A DNA stretch of 35,469 bases from Nocardia abscessus NBRC 100374 (GTDB taxonomy: Bacteria; Actinomycetota; Actinomycetes; Mycobacteriales; Mycobacteriaceae). Below the pieces are notes generated by a model that searched no databases, had not been told where the DNA came from, and worked only from the letters and a program-made list of their open reading frames with translations. Below, piece by piece: positions 26,520 through 33,351 of the stretch. A program made the position numbers and the translations under genes. Each line of letters begins with the position of its first letter. Within the stretch, counting starts at the first letter, position 1. The stretch covers positions 1 through 35,469 of the forward strand of contig NZ_BAFP01000008.1 in NCBI RefSeq assembly GCF_000308455.1. Reading direction: 5' to 3'.

Positions 26520-26943
26520 TTACCCGGTGATGAGTTTCAAGGTGCGGTACGCGGCCTCACGCCGGTCCTTTTTCTTCGCGAAGACCGAGGTGAAGGTCAG
26601 CACGATCGCTGTCGCACCCCACACCATCGGTGACGCTCCCGCGGCCACCACCGTCCACGCCGGCGCCTGAGCCGCCGCGAGGCCCCTGCTCGAACAGCGG
26701 GATCGCCTCGGCCACCCGGCCCGCCGACTTGTAACGCTGTTCGGCTGGGCTCCTAACCTTCCGACCCTTAGTCAGATGCTGGTCGGGCCGCCGCGATGGC
26801 TCCTTGCGCCAGCGACGCCACGACCACCGAGCCGGGGCCGAGTCGTCCGGTGCCGGTGCCGGTGTCGCGGCGGAGTCGTCGTCGAGGTTGACCGGCGTCG
26901 GCGCGGCGACGGTGGGCACCGGTTCTGCGGGCGTCAGAGGCAT
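26520..26943 (-). pseudogene. Small membrane protein gene with a frameshift
   Basis: Read from ATG 26943, the product has an acidic, proline-rich N-terminus (MPLTPAEPVPTVAAPTPV), a basic stretch (SWRRWRKEPSRRP) and RYKSAGRVAEAIPLFEQG. After that point the sensible protein lies in another frame: LAAAQAPAWTVVAAGASPM, a hydrophobic helix VWGATAIVLTFTSVF, KKKDRREAAYRTLKLITG and TAA. The switch is at a run of four G on the minus strand (26683-26686); one G fewer would join the halves into a 140-residue single-pass protein. It may be a real disruption, a phase-variable tract or a sequencing error. No family is recognised. A good terminator follows, so the gene was once expressed as a unit. Confidence 0.65.
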
Positions 26944-27249
26944 TCGCCGGCGGCCGCGTATTACCAGGCTGAGGGGTTGCCGCAGGACGGGGCCTCGCGG
27001 GCGGGCCGTTTTCGGGAAGCGTGTCGGGCGGGCAATGGTGTGGGGGCCGGTTGCGGAGCCGTCTACGGGGCGATACGTGACACGCAACTTAGGTTGTGGC
27101 GGAACCGATCACGGCCCGGGTGCGTCCAATGAATCGACTGCCTTTTATTCGCAGGTCGGGGGTGTCTCGTGCGTGCTCGGGGTGACACGGAATCCGGTGC
27201 CGGGGTGGGGTGAGTCGATTCGTGTTTCGATGAAAGAGGGGGATTTCCC
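26944..27249. other. Divergent spacer before the secreted-protein gene
   Basis: The interval contains no supported gene. It should hold the promoters of the minus-strand membrane gene and of the secreted-protein gene; a less GC-rich patch around 27125-27155 is the likeliest site, but I cannot define the boxes. Confidence 0.35.
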
Positions 27250-27726
27250 ATGAAGGTTCGCAATGATCCATCCGCTGTGCTGACGAGCCGAGTCGGTCGA
27301 ACGCTTCTCTTCGCAGTGACATTGACGATCGCGATGGTCGCGAGCGTGCTGGCCTCCGGCTCCGCACAAGCTTCGTATCAGCCGTGCACCAACTACAGAG
27401 TCACCACCCAATGGGGCAGAGTCGAGGTCGACACCAGGCCGAGGGACGGGGACCCCATCGGCAACATCGCATGGGCTATGTTTCTCAACAACATCGCCGA
27501 CATCCCCGGCAGGTACGACTACCAGATATTGGTCAACGGCAGGGCCATCGAGACGGATAACAGGTTCAAGGACGACAACTTCCACATGACGATCCCCCGA
27601 TATCTGGATGGGCATTACCGGTACGACTCGGGAGACGAAATCCAGGTCATCGCCTCTCACGCCGCCGGCAAGAACCTGTACGTGACCCCCATCAACCGCT
27701 GCACCGTCCCCTACACGGCAGGATAG
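27250..27726 (+). CDS. Secreted protein of unknown function
   Basis: This 158-residue precursor has a classic signal peptide: basic n-region, hydrophobic core TLLFAVTLTIAMVASVLA and a probable cleavage after Ala41 (SAQA|SY). The mature protein of about 117 residues has one cysteine near each end (Cys46 and the Cys of NRCTVPY), which could form a disulfide. I recognise no family. GAGGGGG lies 7-8 nt before the ATG. The next gene starts 4 bp after its stop, so the two are probably cotranscribed and may act together, one outside and one inside the cell. Confidence 0.75.
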   Translation: MKVRNDPSAVLTSRVGRTLLFAVTLTIAMVASVLASGSAQASYQPCTNYRVTTQWGRVEVDTRPRDGDPIGNIAWAMFLNNIADIPGRYDYQILVNGRAIETDNRFKDDNFHMTIPRYLDGHYRYDSGDEIQVIASHAAGKNLYVTPINRCTVPYTAG

Positions 27727-27730
27727 CTAT

Positions 27731-28318
27731 ATGGGTCAGGAGATTTCGAGGCGAGGCGCCGACTTGCTGGCGGCCGACATCGAGTCGGCTCTCGGCTTCG
27801 AGGTACACATCGATGAAACGATCCCCGAGCGTCTTCGCCGCCTTGCCGATCCACCGGGATGGCGGATCGAATTCACCGTCCCGACCTTGAGCGTCGTGGT
27901 GGGCACCACCCCCGTCGAGCGCACTCCCAACGGTGTGGCGTGCAGACTGGCCCGGGAAGTCCACGACGATGTCTTATCCCGCAGTGGAAAGATCTGGCCC
28001 GCCGACCCCGAGGGTGGGGACCAGCCGTTGCTCCCCACTCTCGACGGATGGCACGGGCCGGGCGGAGTGATACCGTACGGGCAGGTCAAGACGGCGAAGG
28101 ATCCTGATCCCAGCCTCGACGGTGTGGTCCGATGGTGGCTGCCCGACACCTACGACGGACTCATCGCCAGCCACTCCGGCGACGTATGGTTCTCCCTCTG
28201 GCAATACCAGGGCGACGAACAACTCATCACACCGGGCATGCCGGTGACATGGGTCCTCGGCGAAGGCGTACACGGAAAATACCGCAAGGCAAGCGAAGTC
28301 CGGCCAGCTCAGCCGTAG
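27731..28318 (+). CDS. Protein with divergent C-terminal cold-shock-like domain
   Basis: The 195-residue protein has no recognised N-terminal domain (residues 1-125, mixed alpha/beta, with an EFTVPTLSVVVG strand pair). Residues 131-192 resemble a cold-shock OB fold: GVVRWWLPDTYDGLIASHSG aligns with [15 protein letters not shown] of CspA, DVWFSLWQ with RNP2 DVFVHY, and PGMPVTWVLGEGVHGKYRKA with the [18 protein letters not shown] region. The aromatic residues of RNP1 are lost (DGLIAS for FGFI), so binding of single-stranded nucleic acid in the usual way is doubtful. GGCAGGA precedes the ATG by 7 nt. The pairing with a secreted protein is unusual. The domain call is by eye. Confidence 0.65.
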   Translation: MGQEISRRGADLLAADIESALGFEVHIDETIPERLRRLADPPGWRIEFTVPTLSVVVGTTPVERTPNGVACRLAREVHDDVLSRSGKIWPADPEGGDQPLLPTLDGWHGPGGVIPYGQVKTAKDPDPSLDGVVRWWLPDTYDGLIASHSGDVWFSLWQYQGDEQLITPGMPVTWVLGEGVHGKYRKASEVRPAQP

Positions 28319-28399
28319 CCAAGTGTTCGGTCGGTGTGCCGCCGACGGATAGCGCCCGACCAGTGGGAACAAGGCGCTACGGCCCGGATATGGCGGGCT

Positions 28400-28454
28400 C
28401 ACACGATCGTCGCAACACTCTCGATTCGGGAGGTTGCGGCGATCGTGTTGTTTT
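28400..28454 (+). terminator. Intrinsic terminator after the cold-shock-like gene
   Basis: A 16-bp stem (28400-28415 with 28432-28447, a single T-G pair as imperfection) with a 16-nt loop is followed by TGTTTTC. It lies 82 bp after the stop codon at 28318. Confidence 0.75.
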
Positions 28455-28528
28455 CGGAGAGTATGGAGTATTTCGGTGATCAGCCTGCGCGGCTGGACGG
28501 CCGGTATCCCGGGGGCTACGGCTACCCC

Positions 28529-29491
28529 CTACAGGGCGATGTCGCCGAACAGGTCGAGCTGCTCACTGCCGGTCAGTGCGAGGCGGTTACGCGGGCGCGC
28601 CGCCGTGCCGCCGTGCAACCCGCGGACCCGGTCACGGTCGGGTGCCTGCTGCCCGAGCCGGGCGGCGACGACCGCGGGCGGGAGGCCCTCGCGCAGCATG
28701 CGCTGCTCAGCGGTGGTGCGCAGCGTGCCGGGCGAGATGTCCAGGCCGGCGTCGGCGCCGACGGCGCGGATGGCGTCGTCGACGGTGCGCACCGCCAGGC
28801 GCCGGTGCGGGGCCTGCTCGGTGAGGAACAGCGCGATCTGTTCGGGGTGGCCGCGTAGCAGGCGGCGGCGTTCGGCCAGCCAGGCGACCAGCGCGGCGCG
28901 GGTGCCCGGCTGTACAGGGACGGTGCGCGTGCTGCCGGTGGAGTCGGTGATGGCCAGGGCGCCGGGCCAGTCGGCGAGATCCAGGCCGGTCAGGGCGAGG
29001 GCGGCGATCTCGGATTTGCGGGGCCCGGCATCCAGGGCGAGGACGATCATCGCGAATGCGCGCGGCCCGCGTGCCGCGGCGGCGCGTAGTAGGGCGCGTT
29101 GTTCGGAGGGGCCGAGGGTGCGGGGGTTGATCGGCTCCACCACCACCCGCGGCGTCGCCGGGGCGCCCAAGCCGAGCCAGGTGTAGAAGACGGTGAGCGC
29201 GGTGAGGGTGAGATTGATAGTGCGCCCGACGACTCCGCGTTCTTCGACGGCCGCGGTGAGGTAGGCGTCGACGGCGCGGTCGCGGCCGGTGCGGGAGTGC
29301 AGGGCGTCGTCGTGGCCGCGATTGTCGCCCAGCCAGGCCAAGAAGTGCCCGACCCGTTCGAGGTAGGTTTCCCGCGAGCGGGCGGCGAGGTCGTCGCGGT
29401 CGGCCAGCGCGGCGGCGAATCCGGCGAGCATCGGGTCGGCGGCGATCTCGATCGAAAAGAGTCCCGGCATGTCCTGGGCGTTGTTCTCCAC
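28529..29491 (-). CDS. Degenerate tyrosine recombinase/phage integrase family protein
   Basis: This 320-residue protein has a SAM-like N-terminal domain (SRETYLERVGHFLAWLGDN, then VNLTLTALTVFYTWLG) and a catalytic-domain fold. The first catalytic Arg is present (LDAGPRKSEIAALAL), and the second lies in SPGTLRTTAEQRML, where the usual HxLRH histidines are missing. The C-terminus (RLGQQAPDRDRVRGLHGG) lacks a recognisable LGHxxxxTTxxY nucleophile. It is therefore probably inactive or uses altered residues; a DNA-binding role is possible. GGAGGT lies 5 nt before GTG 29491 and only 2 nt before GTG 29494, so 29491 is preferred. A 19-bp perfect inverted repeat lies 65 bp upstream. Confidence 0.75.
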   Translation of the reverse strand: MENNAQDMPGLFSIEIAADPMLAGFAAALADRDDLAARSRETYLERVGHFLAWLGDNRGHDDALHSRTGRDRAVDAYLTAAVEERGVVGRTINLTLTALTVFYTWLGLGAPATPRVVVEPINPRTLGPSEQRALLRAAAARGPRAFAMIVLALDAGPRKSEIAALALTGLDLADWPGALAITDSTGSTRTVPVQPGTRAALVAWLAERRRLLRGHPEQIALFLTEQAPHRRLAVRTVDDAIRAVGADAGLDISPGTLRTTAEQRMLREGLPPAVVAARLGQQAPDRDRVRGLHGGTAARPRNRLALTGSEQLDLFGDIAL

Positions 29492-29555
29492 CACCGACCT
29501 CCAGCCGAAACCTGTTGCCCAACAGCATCGCAGCAGGCACCGACAACACCGCGGT

Positions 29556-29600
29556 GGAGATTAGCGGCGGACCGGTGCGCTCGGTCCGCCGCTAATCTCC
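29556..29600. promoter_or_regulatory. Perfect 19-bp inverted repeat upstream of the second recombinase
   Basis: Arms 29556-29574 and 29582-29600 are fully complementary around a 7-nt loop. It lies between the recombinase start and a separate terminator hairpin. It could be an operator or a recombinase binding site. As RNA it would also make a very stable hairpin, but no U-tract follows on either strand. Confidence 0.7.
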
Positions 29601-29611
29601 CGGGATGTGCG

Positions 29612-29645
29612 ACGGCCCCCCGGGAACATGCCGCCGGGGGGCCGT
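29612..29645 (-). terminator. Terminator hairpin of the four-helix membrane gene
   Basis: ACGGCCCCCCGG at 29612-29623 pairs with 29634-29645, giving a 12-bp GC stem with a 10-nt loop, 35 bp beyond the end of the minus-strand gene at 29680. Confidence 0.7.
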
Positions 29646-29679
29646 GCTGGGGTGTTGGCTTTGATGGGGTGGGCGGTGG

Positions 29680-30147
29680 TCAGTGGTCGACGAAGTGGTC
29701 GGCGGCTGCGAGGGCGGCGCCGAATCCGATTCCGGCGGCGGTGATGACGCCGAGGACGGTGATCCAGATGTCGTCGGTGGGGATGGCGAAGGTGGGGATG
29801 CATGCCGCGGCGATGGCGCAGGCGATGGAGGCGGCGATGAGGATCCAGCCGCGGCGGGTGGTGAGGAGGTTGTACCAGTCGAACTGCTCGAGCCAGTACA
29901 GCACCGCGACCGCTGCGGCCGTTCCGGCGCCGGCGGCGCCGGCCATGGGGCAGCCGGTGGCGCGGGTGACGTTGCCGTAGATCAGGCCGGCGATCACCGC
30001 GATCATGATCCATCCGAAGCCTCTGGGGCTGATCAGGCCCGGGCGGCGGTTGCCGCCGGTGGCGCTGTTTCCGGTGCCGGTGCTCGCGCCGTTGCTGGGG
30101 TCGGGAGCGCCGGTGTTGGTGCTCGGACTTCCTGCCGTTGTCGTCAT
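29680..30147 (-). CDS. Four-helix membrane protein of unknown function
   Basis: This 155-residue protein has a Ser/Thr/Gly-rich cytoplasmic or disordered N-terminus of about 40 residues and then four hydrophobic segments: GWIMIAVIAGLIYGN (about 44-59), AGAAGAGTAAAVAVLYWL (about 69-86), GWILIAASIACAIAAACIP (about 99-117) and WITVLGVITAAGIGFGAALA (about 127-146). I recognise no family. The ATG at 30147 is preceded by GCGGAA, and a GGAAGG/CCTTCC inverted repeat at 30154-30168 overlaps the leader and could mask ribosome binding or serve as an operator. Such proteins are common on actinobacterial mobile elements. Confidence 0.75.
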   Translation of the reverse strand: MTTTAGSPSTNTGAPDPSNGASTGTGNSATGGNRRPGLISPRGFGWIMIAVIAGLIYGNVTRATGCPMAGAAGAGTAAAVAVLYWLEQFDWYNLLTTRRGWILIAASIACAIAAACIPTFAIPTDDIWITVLGVITAAGIGFGAALAAADHFVDH

Positions 30148-30340
30148 TTCCGCGGAAGGGATCCTTCCCGTTCATGCGCCGTCCCGCCGTGCTGGATGCA
30201 CGGTCTCGTGCGCACCGCCGAGCCTACAGCACCATAGGTAGAGAAAATCAAATTGATATCGCCACGCTGTGGCAACGCCACACTATTGCGTGTAGTTCAC
30301 GCTACGTCCGCGCCGACGGGCGTGCGGGTGGCATAGACGA

Positions 30341-30375
30341 AAGGGGCGGGACCACCTGTGGTGGTCCCGCCCCTT
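30341..30375 (-). terminator. Terminator of the ribbon-helix-helix gene
   Basis: This is a 16-bp perfect stem (30341-30356 with 30360-30375) with a 3-nt loop, followed on the minus strand by TCGTCTAT. It lies 39 bp beyond the stop codon at 30414. The 193 bp between it and the membrane gene start hold only that gene's leader. Confidence 0.85.
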
Positions 30376-30413
30376 GGGTGTTGATGCTCCCCGGCGGCAT
30401 CGGTGCCGGGGTC

Positions 30414-30710
30414 CTACGCATCGTCGGGATGCTCCTCGGCGACTTCGCGTAGCTCCTTGGCGTAGGAGAGCAGCCGCTGCTTCTCCTCCTCCATCTGCCG
30501 CTCGATCTCCACGGGATCGAGGGCGTTCTTCAGGCCTTCGAGGATGAACTCGCGGGCCAGCTCCGCGATCGACATCTTGCGTAGGTTCGCGTAGCTCATC
30601 AGGGTGCGATAGTCCTTCGGGCGCAGCCGAAGACTGAAGGTCGTGTTCGTCGGTGTGGCGTCCGAGTTCTCGGACGTACCGGTCGTTCTGGTTTTTGCGG
30701 TATTGGGCAT
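30414..30710 (-). CDS. Ribbon-helix-helix DNA-binding protein
   Basis: This 98-residue protein has a flexible Thr/Asn-rich N-terminus, then a ribbon-helix-helix domain (about residues 22-66): NTTFSLRLRPKDYRTLMSY is the beta strand and first helix, and KMSIAELAREFILEGLKNAL the turn and second helix. The tail is an acidic amphipathic helix (EIERQMEEEKQRLL). Such proteins act as dimeric repressors, partition proteins or relaxosome accessory proteins on mobile elements. AGGAGC precedes the ATG by 5 nt. The less GC-rich region upstream, toward 31 kb, is a plausible target. Confidence 0.8.
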   Translation of the reverse strand: MPNTAKTRTTGTSENSDATPTNTTFSLRLRPKDYRTLMSYANLRKMSIAELAREFILEGLKNALDPVEIERQMEEEKQRLLSYAKELREVAEEHPDDA

Positions 30711-31280
30711 CGAAGCTCCTATAAGAGAAGAAGTGCGGGGATAGCCGCCCTCATCAGATGGTGCTTCGGTGAGCTCGACGGGACGGATGTGGCACAGGTT
30801 CTCCTCGATCAGACTTTCAACTGACGGCCGCCGCAGTAGTCAAGCGACCATGAAGAAACAAACCGACCACTGCAGCAACCGACGAAACAAGATGTACCAC
30901 AGCACCGTAGCACCAATGAACCTCAGGTAGTCGCAATAGTGAGAAGGTGCAACTACTGTTCACCGTTTCGGTACCGTCGCACGCAACGACATGGCGTTAT
31001 CAGCCTGCAGAAGCGAGGGTTTTGTTCACACAATCCTGTTACGGGATGTGAGCATGTGCTGCGCCGCGGCGACACGAGGCGCTGATCCGATCTCCCTGCG
31101 TGCCAGCTCGCCGTGCTTGAGACATCCCCTGGTCGACGTCACGTGACGCGGACCGGGCCGGTCCGGGCTGAGCTTCAGGAGGTGAGAGCGGGTGGCGGTG
31201 GCGGATATCGGCCGCGCACCACCCGCATCTCTGTGTCTCGCCCGGGCGGGAATTGTCCCGGCGTCGGGGCGAACGAGGTT
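30711..31280. other. Gene-poor, relatively AT-richer region
   Basis: This region of about 570 bp has no convincing gene. From 30830 to 31050 it is clearly poorer in G+C than the rest of the window, with stretches such as GAAGAAACAAACC and GGGTTTTGTTCACAC. It could contain the RHH gene's promoter and operators, an origin or a transfer site, but no iterons or nick motif could be recognised. A GTG frame at about 31192 follows GGAGGTGA but has poor composition. Confidence 0.4.
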
Positions 31281-31376
31281 TCAGGCCTCGTCGTCTTCGA
31301 TGATTTCGAAATTCAGGACGATGTCCGGTTCCTGCTCGTCATCGAAGTCGCGCCACGGGCGGCGATTATTGATCAT
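31281..31376 (-). CDS. Small acidic peptide of 31 residues
   Basis: The frame MINNRRPWRDFDDEQEPD, then IVLNFEIIEDDEA, starts at ATG 31376 after AAAGGAAG at good spacing. The peptide has a basic/aromatic head, an acidic middle, a short hydrophobic strand and an acidic end. It is not in a known family. It could be a RiPP-type precursor, an antitoxin-like or signalling peptide, or a chance frame. The 68-residue ORF at 32505 shares the acidic-then-aliphatic pattern at its end. Confidence 0.4.
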   Translation of the reverse strand: MINNRRPWRDFDDEQEPDIVLNFEIIEDDEA

Positions 31377-32504
31377 GCTCGACTTCCTTTGGGGCTCAGA
31401 TTTCTTTCGTTAGGTGTGACACGTAATGAGTTCTTCCGATTTCCGACTCGTCGGTTTTGCGCAATATCGGTCCTTGTCGCTGAAAGTTAGCTGCCCAGTT
31501 ATCCGGTGATTCGAAGCAATCGCGCACGCTGGTTTCCGCCGCATCCCGGTCGGAGTGGCAAACGATTGTCAATATCCCTTGTCCCTCCAGGGTTGTGGCT
31601 GCTGCGCCAGTGAGTAGTCTGAGGTTCGGTTCGGCTGGAACAACACGGCGAGGAGGGGGCAGCCGTCGGATGAGGCCGGCAGCCGCCCCTGCCGCCACGA
31701 GCGCAGGATGACAACACCTGCGCTGGTGAGGAACTCGCAACACTCGATCAGTCGAGCCAAGCTGGGCGAGCTCCCCGGCCGTGCATCCGACCGCGGCGTG
31801 CCGGGGGGCTCCCTCTCACCGTCCGATCCACCACCTCTCTGTGGCCCAACGGGCCGCCGGTACGCACTTGAATCCTTAAGCGGGCAACCGCACTGCCCGC
31901 TACTGGTCTAAAGCTACCCGTAACCGAGACTTCACCATGGTTGCCCTATCCGCACCAGGATATGCAACCCACCCGACAAGCACCCGCCATGGATGTACGA
32001 GACAGTTCCTGCGGAGATCCGGTGAGTTAAGTTCACCTAGTGTCGGGCTCACCGGCGCTGAAATCGGGCCATCGGCGGCCCGTCCGCAGCGCACCATAGG
32101 GGCCGTAATTGTTTCGTGATTCGACAAAACCGGACCGCCGGGCATCGTCTCGGAGGTTACCGACGAGTTTGCAACGCGTTGCAGAATCGTCCACTGAATG
32201 GCATCGAATGTCATAAATGCGGCAACGCCGCACGGAAGGCGCCGGTCACCTCCCTGCAGGCGGCCCGGGATCGGGCGCGCTGGGCGTAGCGCGCCCCAGG
32301 AGAGTTCGTCCGCTGTCCATCGACCGTGAGGGTTTCCGCCGGGGGTGGCATCGAGTGCTGACCTCCGGCGCCGGATCGGCGAGTCGCAGAAACATACCGG
32401 AGGTTTGTGTAAGGCTGGTCAAACCAACCAATGACCCGTTCCGGCTCGGGCGGTCCCTCGGGCGCAGGTTGGCCGATCCCCGACTAGTGCGAGAAGGACC
32501 ACGC
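31377..32504. other. Gene-poor region with a hairpin and short repeats
   Basis: I see no convincing gene over these 1.1 kb. A minus-strand frame of 115 codons ends at 31396, 20 bp before the acidic peptide, but has no ribosome-binding site. The clearest structure is AGCGGGCA/TGCCCGCT at 31879-31901 with a 7-nt loop, a terminator-like hairpin. A TGCGGC/GCCGCA inverted repeat lies near 32219-32233, and GGTTTG/CAAACC arms flank about 32403-32432 before the next gene. Confidence 0.4.
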
Positions 32505-32711
32505 ATGAACTACGTCCACCGGTCGCTCCGGGCCGACATCACCGAGGGGCAGCTGCTCATACCACCTCCCGGCCATCACGCGGGCCCGCGAACCCCAGCG
32601 CCGGCGGGGCTCGACGATCCCGCGAAGCCGCCGACCGTCATCGATGCCGACGACGACGGCGAGGACGTCGTGCTGGTCATCGAATTGATCTGCGATCCCA
32701 CACTGGCCTGA
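32505..32711 (+). CDS. Small acidic-tailed protein of 68 residues upstream of the NLR-like pair
   Basis: ATG 32505 follows GAGAAGGA at normal spacing. The product begins MNYVHRSLRADITEGQLL, has a proline-rich middle (PPPGHHAGPRTPAPAG) and ends in DADDDGEDVVLVIELICDPT plus LA. The single Cys near the C-terminus, the acidic patch and the size could suit a RiPP precursor or a small sensor or regulator, but nothing proves it. A much longer open frame upstream has shadow-like composition. It lies 178 bp before the membrane-protein gene in the same direction and may belong to the same locus. Confidence 0.5.
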   Translation: MNYVHRSLRADITEGQLLIPPPGHHAGPRTPAPAGLDDPAKPPTVIDADDDGEDVVLVIELICDPTLA

Positions 32712-32834
32712 GAGATGCCGTCGATGGAATGACCGTGCGGGCGCGGGTTTTCGACTAGGTTGAGCCGGTTCACCAGCTGACGGTCGGCCACAAGAGGCCA
32801 TGAATGACGCTGCCAGGTCGGCATGTCGTGTGCG

Positions 32835-32868
32835 GTGGCAGGATTCGACGGTGCCGTGGCAGGATTCG
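32835..32868 (+). promoter_or_regulatory. 13-bp direct repeat, two helical turns apart
   Basis: GTGGCAGGATTCG occurs at 32835-32847 and again at 32856-32868, a 21-bp period. A GTGCC/GGCAC inverted repeat overlaps the second copy. The sites end 21 bp before the membrane-protein start codon and look like an operator of the two-gene NLR-like locus. Confidence 0.5.
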
Positions 32869-32889
32869 GCACGGAGACGGGGAGGAAGC

Positions 32890-33351
32890 ATGGGTTCGAA
32901 CTGGCGAGCGCTGGCACCGGTGATGGCTCCTGGCGTGCTGGGAACGGCGGTGGGTACCGGCCTGGCGGTGGTGGTGAATCTGGCGACCGGGGGCGGTCCC
33001 TGGTGGATGTGGGTATTGGTCGTGGTGCTGACCGCGGTCGCCTGTGGGACGTCGTTGTGGCTGTATCGGCGCCAATCCGCCACCCCACCTACGCCGCCCC
33101 CACCGTCGACGAGTTCGGTGGAGGCCTCCGGCTCGCGCAGTGTGGCGGTGGGACGCGACGCGGGCCCGATCAGCACCGGCGACAACCAGACACCAGCCCC
33201 ACCGGCGCCTCCACCGCAGCCCCCTGATCCGGCGGGACCCGCACCTGCACCGGAGTCGGTGTCGGCCGGGGGTGAGCGTTCGGTGGCGATCGGCAGGGAC
33301 GCGCAAGGTCCTATCTCCACCGGCGACCAGCACGGACCGGCATCTCCGTGA
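32890..33351 (+). CDS. Two-helix membrane protein with two C-terminal RSVAVGRD motifs
   Basis: The 153-residue protein has two predicted membrane helices (residues 9-31, APVMAPGVLGTAVGTGLAVV; residues 38-58, WWMWVLVVVLTAVACG), a proline-rich linker, and then two copies of one motif: RSVAVGRDAGPISTGDN at about residues 83-99 and RSVAIGRDAQGPISTGDQ at about residues 130-147, with a second Pro-rich linker between. The same motif occurs once at the N-terminus of the NTPase encoded next, whose GTG overlaps this stop by 4 bp. It is plausibly the membrane effector or receptor partner of that NTPase. GGGAGGAA lies 5 nt before ATG 32890; an upstream ATG at 32800 has a poorer site. Confidence 0.75.
   Translation: MGSNWRALAPVMAPGVLGTAVGTGLAVVVNLATGGGPWWMWVLVVVLTAVACGTSLWLYRRQSATPPTPPPPSTSSVEASGSRSVAVGRDAGPISTGDNQTPAPPAPPPQPPDPAGPAPAPESVSAGGERSVAIGRDAQGPISTGDQHGPASP

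Noticed and set aside
31396..31743. 115-codon minus-strand ORF just upstream of the acidic peptide
   Set aside because: No ribosome-binding site, a GTG start in a poor context and no recognised family. The spacing to the peptide gene is suggestive but not enough to call it.
32505..33351. FxSxx-COOH-type peptide system, which also uses TPR proteins
   Set aside because: The small protein does not end in FxSxx, and no radical SAM gene is in the window.
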